From Candidatus Omnitrophota bacterium (lineage in GTDB: Bacteria > Omnitrophota > Omnitrophia > Omnitrophales > Aquincolibacteriaceae), in NCBI GenBank assembly GCA_023819025.1, contig JAMWDC010000153.1:1-5711 (forward strand): a DNA stretch of 5,711 nt, read 5' to 3'. The notes under the pieces were generated by a model. The model made no database searches. It saw only the letters and a list, made by a program, of their open reading frames with translations, and was not told the origin of the DNA. This document shows, one piece after another, positions 1 to 5,711 of this stretch (positions within the stretch are counted from its first letter, which is position 1; each line of letters begins with the position of its first letter). A program made the translations under genes and the position numbers.

Positions 1-3000
1 GCAAGACCGCAAGCAAGCCGGTGCCCGTTTAAAAACCGTCCTCCGGAATTTGGCCGCTAAGTACGAAATCGCCGAGTTCTATCGTGAGTACGGTGCCTCA
101 TTGATGGAACTGACCAATCTCGGATTCTTCCCGAATCAGGGGCACCACGGCAATCAGGCGATCGATCTTCTGCCTTCCGGACAGAGGATATGGCGGTGGT
201 ATGACCTCGGCGGATGGCGGATCGCCGGCGATCTGACGAGAGAACAGCAGTTCGGCTGCCGCTATTATGTCATGCTGAGCGGCGTTACCGTGACCCTGCG
301 CGACTTGATCCAGAGTCCGGGCCTCCAGCTCCTAAAGGATATGGGGATCATGCATCCGGTCTATGAATTCCTCGAGGGATTTTTCCACCGGCATCTAGAC
401 CATCCGCTTCTTGATTTTGACGAGCTGACATTTGACGATTACGGCCGCACCAATATCGAGGCGGCCCTGCTGACTCCAGGCGTACCGGCAATTCACCTCC
501 AGAAGGATGCGCCGTTCGCCCGCCTCCTCCGTGCTCTGTACGGATTTCCCCAAGCCGGTCCCGAAAAACGGTCCGAGTTCCGGATAAAAAAGGGGGAACA
601 GTCTTACCGATCCGAAGCCCGCTTCTTTGAAAATTTCATAGGCCGGGGTTCCTTGGTCGGCGCCCTGGCGGGTTTGATCGCGGCTGCGGGTTCTTGGGTG
701 ATTCTTCCTTCTGCCGGTGTTGCGTGGTCATTCATGAAAACGATCGGGGTCATTTCGGGCTTCGTTGGTACGTTCTTTTTCTTGGGGCAGGGGATGGATC
801 AAATTCATTACGCTTGGAAGGTTCAAGGGTGTCTTGAGTTCAATCAACTTTATGCCGCCGGCAGTTATAAGTATGTTTTTGAAAACGAGCGTATTTTACC
901 AGGCGAAGTGATTTTGGTTTATCGCGGCAGGCAGGCACTGGCGCAGCAATCTCGTTTTTCGGTGGAGGGTCCGAAGAACACCGAAGCCGAGGAAGAGGAG
1001 ATTTACCGCGAGCTGATCAAACACCAAATGGTTCCTGAGACCCGCTATATCGGAAGGATTCCCCTCCACAAGATCGTCATCCCCTTGGAAAGTGAAAAAA
1101 AGAAATTTACCGAACGATTTCTTAACGATCAGAAGCTTCGTGAGTCCGTTAGTGTTTATACCCAGGAAAAGGGTATTCCGCTGTCGCGGTACGCGAAGAT
1201 AAATTCCATTGACGAAGCGAAGGTCTATGGATGGCTGGCGGAGTTCAGCTGGAGATTATGGAGGCTCGGATTTATCGATCTGGATGTGAGCCCTAAGAAT
1301 TATCTGGTGAAACTCAGAGATGGCAAGGTGGTGCATGACAGCCAGGGACGGCCTGTCATCCTGCTCCATGATTTCGGCTCGGTTTTCCGCCTGCCTCCAT
1401 ACGCCGGACTCATGTCACGATTTTTTGACTACCGAGGCAGATTTGATGTCTCGCGAGGAATCCTTTTGATAAGCAATCTCGTTCAGCTGCGTAAAGAAGA
1501 GACGGAGGGAAGAGTTCGCTATCGGGTGGATACGGAGAGTCGGGGCAGTTTGCTTAAACGGATATTGTTTCCCGAAGTTGATCTGGGCGGTGTGGCCGAG
1601 ATATTGTGCCAGGCCAATAACCTTGTCTTGGGACTGCCGCCGGAGGAAGGTAAAACGAAATCGCTTGAAGTTCTGAATCAGGAATCGAATCAAGCTGTTT
1701 TCCGCCAGGCCCTTCAAGCGATCGGGTCCGGCATCGATTTCGTACGGTATGGAATATCCCCTCGCTCCGAAGTGCGCACCAATCAGCCCGATGTACACCG
1801 CGGGGGTGTACACCGGGACGGAAGGGATCGGATTCATGCTCAGCGTCAAGCCGGCGGTGATGTCGGAAACAAGGGCATGGGGATCGAACATATCCTGGCG
1901 GCTGAGCTAAGAATGTCCGGGGTATCGGTTCTGCCGCGTAAAAGATTTCAAGGCGAAGAAAGTTCTCGAGACCTGTCCCAATCAGAACCGGTACCCATGG
2001 CCGAAGACAGGCGCCGGTCCGAAGTGCGGAATATGGAAATCGATTTGATGGTGTTAAGTGCAGCAGTGTCCGAAGGGAAATGGGACAGGGAGCATCAAAC
2101 CTTGCTTAACGAGATCGTGGACCGTACCGCAGAATTTGAAACTTCGAAAGCCATCGAAGTGATGCATTTTCTTGCAAATCTTGCCGCGAAACCGGCTGTC
2201 CTTTTGGATGCTCGGGTTGAACTCCTCATGGCCGTTCAGCAGATTGATGAATGGGTTGCCCGAGAAATTGCCGAAGAACGAGGATCCTGGACAGCGCAAA
2301 TTGCGGACGTACAAAAATTACTGCTGACAAATTTGGAAAAGCTCTCTCGAGGGAAAAACAAGCCGCATCACGAACTGGTTGCATTCTTAAATCGCCGTAT
2401 GGACGTTCAACTTTGGTTGGAAGATCTGGAGGATTCCGAGAGCCCGGAGGGCAGAAGGGCCTCCGCGGTCCTCGCCGCCTATGATTTGCAAGTTATTCGG
2501 GACACGGCCGGACAAGTTTCGCAACTTTTGGTCAGCGGCGGGATTACAGCTCCAGAAATTTTGCAGGTCCTCAGTGACATTCATACAAAGGGGAAATTTC
2601 CGAGACGCGATGCTGCGGGCCCGTTGAGGGAATCCCTTGTCGAACTTGCCCAAACGGTTCCGGCTCTGAAAAAAATCGATACGTTGTCTTGGCTTCTTCG
2701 GCATCTTTCGGACCTCGCGCTTCAGCAGAAAGGAGCCGGAAAAGGGTTTGGCAAGACTGAGAAAGGCAGGGGGAACCGTTCCGAGGCACGGGATGAAATG
2801 CCCGAACACGAAAGCCGGCAACGTGTGATGAGGGAGACGCAACTGAAGGCCGGCGAAACCTATGTTTGGAATGAAAGGTACGGGACTGGGATTTATCTCG
2901 GCGGTCATGTCCACGATCCGCAGTCACGGATCCGGGTTCGGTTTTATTCAAGCAATGGAGAATCTCATGAGGAGGAGTTCGGCCAATTTTCGATCGGTCA

Positions 3001-5711
3001 ACCGCCCGATTACCATGGCAGTAATCCGCTTTACTTGGCCACTCCGAAGGACACCGAAGCCTTGTTGAGTCTGCTTGAAGAGATCGAACACGTCGGAATG
3101 CCCGGTTCGGCGAGGCGATTCCAACTTGCCCGAACGGCTCAGGAATTTGTAGAGAACCGATCCTACCTGCATCATCCTTTCATCGATGAGCATTCTTACG
3201 GAATTTTGGTTCAAGCCGCCAACCCGTCTTTGGCTTTGGATCGGCGAAATCTGATGGATATGGAAATGCTCGTGCACCGATTCAAAAGTTATACCGAGGA
3301 GCGCGCCCAAGGCTTCTTTACGGTTGAAAACGCCTCACCGGTTGAAAGGATCATTCTGGTAGAAATGCTTCCTGTGTTCGGCGTTCCGCATCCGGGCGTG
3401 CCGGAGAAGAAGTTTGAAGACTTTGGTGTCTCTGCGAAAAAATTTTTAAAGCAATTTGGACTGCATGAGGAAGAATGCACCTTCCGCATCAACCGTCACT
3501 TGGACGAGGATCATCGATTAACGGACGAATTTATCCGGGAAATTATCGCTCAAATAAAACAGGGATTGTCCAAGTCCCATGCTCACCGCTGGAACTGGCC
3601 GCGCAAGTGGTGGTCCGGCGACAAAATCGAGGAATGGGTTTGGGATGCGGTCCCGCGTGTGGAGGTGATCCTGAAAAATACCTTTGACAGAGCACGAATC
3701 CAGCCCCGTACAGTTCGCTCCGAGATGCGAATCGTGACACGTTCCAAGGTACAAAAGTTAGAAGGTTTCACGGGACATGAACGAACCCCTTTTGAACCTT
3801 CGAAACCTTTGAACCCTTTAACCCGGAATTTCCGCTCCGAATCGCGCGAAGAGATCCGTGCTACAGCGGATTTATCGATCACTGATAACGTCAAAATGTT
3901 AGCAGAATTGATGGCTCGTGAATTCGGCATTCGGGATGTTACCGGGATCGGGATGATCGCAGGCGGAGCAGGGTGGAAGAGTCAGGCCATCCCCGTGTTA
4001 ATGACACCCTCTGGAGATTTTGCGATCAAGTCTTTGAAGAGGGTCGAGGGGGAGCTCGATGCGCAATTTGTGCACGGGTATGCGCGGCATTTAATCGCAC
4101 GAGGAATTCCGATTATGAGTGTTCCAAAGCGAAACACCGAAGGACTAAAGCCCGGCGATTACTATACGGTGTTTCGATTTTCCGAGTCGGAGCCTTACCG
4201 GTATTATGCCCTTGATCGTTGGGCTGAAGGCCGCGAGATTTCCAGGCGTGACGCCACACCTTCATCCTTTCGTGCAGTAGGCCGGATGTTGGGCAAGATT
4301 CACAATCACTCGCGCGATTTTGACCTCCGCGACGACAAGGATCCCCGGATCCAAATGGACCGTGTGCCCCAACATTATAGTTTTAAATATGCACTCGACT
4401 GTATCTTGAAGCCGGATGCCGAATGGTACCGGACGACGGCCGCTGTGATGACCGGCGAGGATCGTGCGCTCGTGGATTCGGTCATTGAGCAAACGCGGAA
4501 TTTTTGGACACCGGAACGCCTCGATAAGCTTGTTTATCACGCCATCATGAGCGATTTCAATTTTGCAAATTTAAAATTTGACGAAGCCGGAGAAAACGTG
4601 ACGGCCGTGTTTGATCTGGATAACGCGCGGCGGGGGTACCGTATCGAGGATTTCTTTCCACCGCTTATTCATGCCGGTCGGCCAGGTGAAACTGTTTATA
4701 CGGAAAATTTAGCCGGGAACCTTCGCTTCCTCCTCGAGGGCTATAACCAGACCAGCTTATATGAACTCACCCAGGACGAACGCGAGGCATTGCCGCATCT
4801 CATGGATGTGGTAGCACTCTTTGGCGTCGTTTTCTTCGCCCTGCGCGCCAATGAGCTGGGGGGCGCATCGAACGAAAAATTTTCGGAAGTTCTGCGCGAG
4901 CGGATCCAGATTTTCAAAGACATTACAAGCCAGACAGGATTCATCAATAAGGATTTCTGGTCCGAACTGAGCGGCCGTTCTGAGGTACGGGTAAATAAGA
5001 GTAGCATGAAACAAGTTGAAGCTCCCAGGTTGGAAGAACCGCTCAACTCTTTCTCACCTGCTGCGTGGGACCGGCCGCCTGCCGTTCCGATCAAGCCAAC
5101 TGTTCCTCGTGCTGAGGTTGAGTCGGAGGGACTAGGAGCGTTTAAAACAGGGACCTTGCTGAATATTTCCGCGCTCGATTTGCCGTTCCTTGCTGGTAGC
5201 CGCGTTGCATTGTCAACGGCCATGGATGTGGTCGGACCCAGAGGCAATCCTTATCCCTTGCTCGGCGGTATCGGCACCATGGGGATTGGTCCGATTCGCC
5301 ATGAGTTCTCTTTCTTCCTTACCAAGTTCGTGCGGGAAAGCGCCTTCGGCGGCCGGACATCCGAAGAAATCACTCAGGCCGCGGAATTTTTGGAAGATGC
5401 GTCTCGCGACGGGATCGGCTTAGAGCCGCAGGTGAAGGCCAATACGACTCAGAAGCCGGCCATCATTCAAGTGGTTTTGAGTGCGCTTGATGCGAGGGAC
5501 TGCGATTTGATACGTCCGCGCTTGGCAAATTTGAGTCCGGGCAGTGTCGTAATTGCCTATGCGGATCGCGGCGCGCGCGAAGGCGAGGACATTCTGGGTC
5601 CGCTCATGAAAGATTTCCCGAGGCTCCATTATCTGCGCAAGACATATCTGGGCATCCTGGAGACGGAGGATCTGCGGCGTGCACTTGCAGATGCCTCGAA
5701 AACTTACGGTG
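1..5711 (+). CDS. Internal part of a giant multidomain kinase-fold protein, open at both ends
   Basis: The frame with codons starting at position 2 has no stop across the whole window (1903 codons), while the other five frames are broken repeatedly. The translation looks like real protein throughout, with ordinary residue composition and recognisable kinase signatures. It contains three kinase-fold modules: residues 1-189, about 281-587, and about 1283-1650. It also has a hydrophobic hairpin near residues 217-261, a helical region, a small beta-rich segment, Trp-rich and Pro-rich stretches, and an unrecognised C-terminal alpha/beta region. Eight copies of an R-S-E-x-R peptide sit at the module boundaries. 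Start and stop lie outside the window, so total length, signal peptide and operon context are unknown. No homologue of this architecture can be named from memory. Function is inferred as phosphotransfer or signalling. The gene may encode a polyprotein or one giant chain. Confidence is high for the open frame and low for the overall role. Confidence 0.93.
2..568 (+). other. Domain: C-lobe of a degenerate kinase-like fold (residues 1-189), N-lobe outside window
   Basis: Residues 40-51 read L-G-F-F-P-N-Q-G-H-H-G-N, followed by a short hairpin and Y-D-L-G-G at residues 67-71. This is the layout of a kinase catalytic loop followed by the DFG-type metal-binding motif. It aligns without gaps to residues 422-433 of the second kinase-like domain, sharing L-G-F and the final Asn. 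Gln46 then occupies the position of the catalytic Asp428. The putative metal ligands Asn51 and Asp68 are kept. After Asp68 comes a mostly helical stretch (to about residue 187), as expected for a C-lobe. The ATP-binding N-lobe would lie upstream of the window. The kinase-fold assignment is inference from motif spacing; a pseudokinase is the likeliest reading. It is separated from the next module by the first R-S-E-x-R motif. Confidence 0.5.
569..583 (+). repeat. RSExR motif copy 1 (RSEFR, residues 190-194)
   Basis: It follows the kinase-like C-lobe directly, after a short P-E-K. Codons are cgg tcc gag ttc cgg. It lies 13 residues before copy 2, and the pair brackets the short polar spacer I-K-K-G-E-Q-S-Y. 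Confidence 0.8.
608..622 (+). repeat. RSExR motif copy 2 (RSEAR, residues 203-207)
   Basis: Codons are cga tcc gaa gcc cgc. It lies about ten residues upstream of the hydrophobic hairpin, so cleavage or docking here would be at the N-terminal edge of the membrane-anchored module. Confidence 0.8.
650..784 (+). other. Two hydrophobic segments, probable membrane hairpin (residues 217-261)
   Basis: Residues 217-235 form an uncharged stretch rich in Leu, Ala, Gly and Ile. After a short turn containing Pro236 and Lys246, a second apolar stretch (about 247-261) is rich in Gly, Val, Phe and Leu. Each is about 15-20 residues, long enough for a transmembrane or re-entrant helix. Arg and Glu residues precede the first segment (R-F-F-E-N-F-I-G-R-G) and Asp, His and Lys follow the second. 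The hairpin would place both the upstream motif pair and the downstream kinase-like domain on the same side of the membrane. No topology predictor was run; a buried hydrophobic core is the alternative. Confidence 0.6.
842..1762 (+). other. Domain: protein-kinase-like domain with intact catalytic motifs (residues about 281-587)
   Basis: The clearest marks are D-L-D-V-S-P-K-N (residues 426-433), where Asp428 matches the catalytic Asp and Asn433, five residues on, the metal-binding Asn, and H-D-F-G-S with DFG at 457-459. Upstream, G-S-Y-K-Y-V-F-E (287-294) resembles a glycine-rich strand. V-I-L-V-Y-R-G (303-309) resembles the beta-3 strand, with Arg308 where a Lys is usual. The acidic helix around Glu337 could be alpha-C, and S-V-Y-T-Q-E-K-G (383-390) could be the hinge. 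The Lys usual two residues after the catalytic Asp is Ser430. About 125 residues follow the DFG, enough for a reduced C-lobe. It directly follows the hydrophobic hairpin, so it may be membrane-anchored. The catalytic loop and DFG are seen; the N-lobe assignment is inference. Family and substrate are unknown. Confidence 0.65.
1763..1777 (+). repeat. RSExR motif copy 3 (RSEVR, residues 588-592)
   Basis: It closes the second kinase-like domain and opens the charged linker. Codons are cgc tcc gaa gtg cgc. The 11-base core tccgaagtgcg is identical to that of copy 4. Confidence 0.85.
1778..2014 (+). other. Charged low-complexity interdomain linker (residues 593-671)
   Basis: About 80 residues rich in Arg, Gly, Asp, His, Gln, Glu and Ser, with a small tandem repeat near its start, lie between motif copies 3 and 4. 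The first 40 residues are unusually Gly/Arg/His-rich and could be an out-of-frame derived sequence, because frame +3 is open here as well (1677-1907) and translates to a more ordinary hydrophobic composition. No domain is recognised. Disorder is likely. Confidence 0.6.
1793..1822 (+). repeat. 15-bp in-frame tandem duplication (VHRGG / VHRDG)
   Basis: Two adjacent five-codon units encode V-H-R-G-G and V-H-R-D-G. The first nine bases differ by one synonymous change (cgc/cgg), and the last two codons differ more. The 15-base period keeps the frame. It looks like a local slippage duplication in a linker that tolerates length change. Confidence 0.7.
2015..2029 (+). repeat. RSExR motif copy 4 (RSEVR, residues 672-676)
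   Basis: It ends the charged linker, preceded by the basic D-R-R, and is followed at once by the helical region. Codons are cgg tcc gaa gtg cgg. Confidence 0.85.
2030..2776 (+). other. Domain: helical region of unknown function (residues 677-925)
   Basis: About 250 residues with spaced Leu, Ala, Ile and Val and many Glu, Lys, Arg and Gln give amphipathic helices, for example around 689-740, 745-790, 830-860 and 890-915. There are few Gly or Pro until the basic Gly/Lys-rich tail at about 910-925. No catalytic motif is evident. It may be a helical-bundle or repeat scaffold between the second kinase-like domain and the next module. It is bounded by motif copies 4 and 5, so it looks like a separate module. 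I do not recognise a family. Confidence 0.5.
2777..2791 (+). repeat. RSExR motif copy 5 (RSEAR, residues 926-930)
   Basis: Codons are cgt tcc gag gca cgg. It is preceded by a Gly/Lys-rich flexible tail (about residues 910-925) and followed by a polar segment before the beta-rich segment. Unlike the other copies it has no obvious partner on the other side of the linker. Confidence 0.8.
2855..2980 (+). other. Small beta-rich segment, Tudor/CarD-like by pattern (residues 952-993)
   Basis: Alternating hydrophobic residues form short strands: T-Y-V-W, then Y-G-T-G-I-Y-L-G-G, then I-R-V-R-F-Y, then H-E-E-E-F. The order aromatic strand, G-x-G-x-x strand, V-x-F strand, glycine turn, polar strand is that of small five-stranded barrels such as Tudor, CarD-N and DUF3553, which often bind RNA polymerase, nucleic acid or proteins. 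The match is by pattern only, and the role here is unknown. Confidence 0.3.
2981..3715 (+). other. Domain of unknown function with C-terminal Trp cluster (residues 994-1238)
   Basis: About 245 residues of mixed alpha and beta character. It includes a helix-rich stretch (about 1015-1060), an H-H-P-F-I-D-E-H segment near 1057-1064, a hydrophobic strand I-I-L-V-E-M-L near 1117, and a positively charged helix before the Trp cluster. Six Trp fall within 18 residues (1197, 1199, 1203, 1204, 1212, 1214). No motif ties it to an enzyme family I know. It ends at motif copy 6. Confidence 0.5.
3716..3730 (+). repeat. RSExR motif copy 6 (RSEMR, residues 1239-1243)
   Basis: Codons are cgc tcc gag atg cga. 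It marks the end of the unknown domain. A degenerate copy, R-S-K-V-Q (3740-3754), follows three residues later. Confidence 0.85.
3731..3832 (+). other. Pro-rich interdomain linker (residues 1244-1277)
   Basis: A 34-residue segment lies between motif copies 6 and 7. It contains the degenerate motif R-S-K-V-Q and then a run with Pro every third residue. No secondary structure is expected, so it is a flexible or extended spacer before the APH-like domain. Confidence 0.7.
3791..3826 (+). repeat. Imperfect 9-bp tandem repeat encoding x-x-P units
   Basis: Four diverged nonamers follow one another in frame: tttgaacct, tcgaaacct, ttgaaccct, ttaacccgg. The first three encode F-E-P, S-K-P and L-N-P. 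The period of nine bases preserves the frame and produces a regular Pro spacing. It looks like a decayed simple-sequence repeat co-opted as a linker. Confidence 0.6.
3833..3847 (+). repeat. RSExR motif copy 7 (RSESR, residues 1278-1282)
   Basis: Codons are cgc tcc gaa tcg cgc. It lies just before the first helix of the APH-like domain and closes the Pro-rich linker opened by copy 6. Confidence 0.8.
3848..4975 (+). other. Domain: APH/choline-kinase-type phosphotransferase (residues 1283-1658)
   Basis: The order of motifs is that of the aminoglycoside-phosphotransferase superfamily. There is a glycine-rich segment G-G-A-G-W-K-S (1321-1327), a beta-3 Lys in F-A-I-K-S-L-K (Lys1343), and a hinge-like R-W-A-E-G (1406-1410). 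The helix G-R-M-L-G-K-I-H-N-H (1427-1436) resembles the usual ALA-x-LH helix. The Brenner-type loop S-D-F-N-F-A-N follows, with catalytic Asp1518 and Asn1523 five residues on. Then F-D-L-D-N-A-R with Asp1538 and Asp1540 provides metal binding, followed by a G-Y-R-I-E-D-F helix start typical of the family. All expected catalytic residues appear present, so activity is plausible. Members phosphorylate small-molecule hydroxyls (antibiotics, choline, homoserine) or proteins; the substrate here cannot be read. At about 375 residues it is slightly longer than typical. It is bracketed by motif copies 7 and 8. Confidence 0.8.
4976..4990 (+). repeat. RSExR motif copy 8 (RSEVR, residues 1659-1663)
   Basis: Codons are cgt tct gag gta cgg, the only copy with tct for Ser. 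It follows the last helix of the APH-like domain and opens the second Pro-rich linker. Confidence 0.85.
4991..5107 (+). other. Pro-rich linker (residues 1664-1702)
   Basis: Thirty-nine residues with many Pro, Ser, Glu and Lys (A-P-R-L-E-E-P-L-N, then P-P-A-V-P-I-K-P-T-V-P). It is probably disordered. It ends at R-A-E-V-E (5108-5122), a possible decayed copy of the R-S-E-x-R motif, so this linker too may be bracketed on both sides. Confidence 0.6.
5123..5710 (+). other. Unrecognised alpha/beta domain, cut by the window end (residues 1708-1903)
   Basis: The first half has a Gly-rich stretch (L-L-G-G-I-G-T-M-G-I-G-P, about 1753-1764) and two amphipathic helices. The second half alternates strand-like and helical pieces: I-I-Q-V-V-L-S-A-L, then S-V-V-I-A-Y-A-D-R-G, then H-Y-L-R-K-T-Y-L-G, each followed by a polar helix. 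That is a Rossmann-like or other alpha/beta pattern. No nucleotide-binding or catalytic signature is clear. The end of the domain lies outside the window. I do not recognise the family. Confidence 0.45.

Noticed and set aside
1415..1891. Antisense open frame of 158 codons with fairly natural composition
   Set aside because: It is opposite the kinase C-lobe, which is well supported in the sense frame; only its first part, opposite the odd linker, looks protein-like, and this is noted under findings.
2735..2758. Walker A-like match A-G-K-G-F-G-K-T
   Set aside because: It fits the loose P-loop pattern but lies in a Gly/Lys-rich tail next to an RSExR motif, with no preceding hydrophobic strand or Walker B.
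2387..2914. Antisense open frame of 175 codons
   Set aside because: It lies wholly opposite the long sense frame, has Arg/Pro/Ser-rich composition without motifs, and is a mirror of sense codon bias.
3973..4215. Sense open frame of 80 codons in another frame
   Set aside because: It is Cys/Arg-rich and overlaps the N-lobe of the APH-like domain, where the main frame carries the conserved Lys and glycine-rich segment.
569..4990. CRISPR-like array from regularly repeated short sequence
   Set aside because: The eight motif copies are only 15 bases, irregularly spaced by tens to over a thousand bases, and in frame within coding sequence.
4741..5247. Antisense open frame of 168 codons
   Set aside because: It overlaps the end of the APH-like domain and the following linker on the other strand; Ser/Arg/Thr-rich, with no recognisable domain.

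Overview
The window holds a single coding sequence. The + strand frame whose codons start at position 2 runs from the first to the last base without a stop codon, giving 1903 complete codons that are open at both ends. Neither the start nor the stop is present, so this is an internal slice of a giant gene encoding more than 1900 residues. I see no convincing RNA gene, intergenic gap, promoter, terminator, CRISPR array or insertion sequence.

The protein is a chain of modules. From the N-terminal side these are: (a) the C-lobe of a degenerate kinase-like fold (residues 1-189); (b) a short hydrophobic hairpin (about 217-261) followed by a second protein-kinase-like domain with a D-V-S-P-K-N catalytic loop and a DFG motif (about 281-587); (c) a charged linker with a small tandem repeat (593-671); (d) a helical region of unknown role (677-925); (e) a small beta-rich, Tudor/CarD-like segment (about 952-993) followed by an unknown domain with a Trp cluster (994-1238); (f) a Pro-rich linker (1244-1277); (g) an APH/choline-kinase-type phosphotransferase domain (about 1283-1650); (h) a second Pro-rich linker; and (i) an unrecognised alpha/beta C-terminal region cut by the window end.

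The most striking signal is a pentapeptide, R-S-E-x-R, present eight times (residues 190, 203, 588, 672, 926, 1239, 1278 and 1659). It lies almost exactly at the module boundaries and often brackets a disordered linker on both sides. Synonymous positions vary between copies, which suggests selection on the peptide. A processing site of a polyprotein, a docking motif or a spreading in-frame DNA micro-element would all fit, and I cannot choose between them from sequence alone.

The organism is inferred only. Giant multi-domain ORFs with this kind of linker tag, balanced base composition and kinase-like modules remind me of uncultivated bacteria of the Omnitrophota (OP3)/PVC neighbourhood, but the window has no taxonomic marker gene. 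Three kinase-fold modules in one chain, one of them apparently lacking the catalytic Asp, suggest phosphotransfer or signalling with a pseudokinase component, possibly at the membrane. The substrates cannot be read from the sequence.
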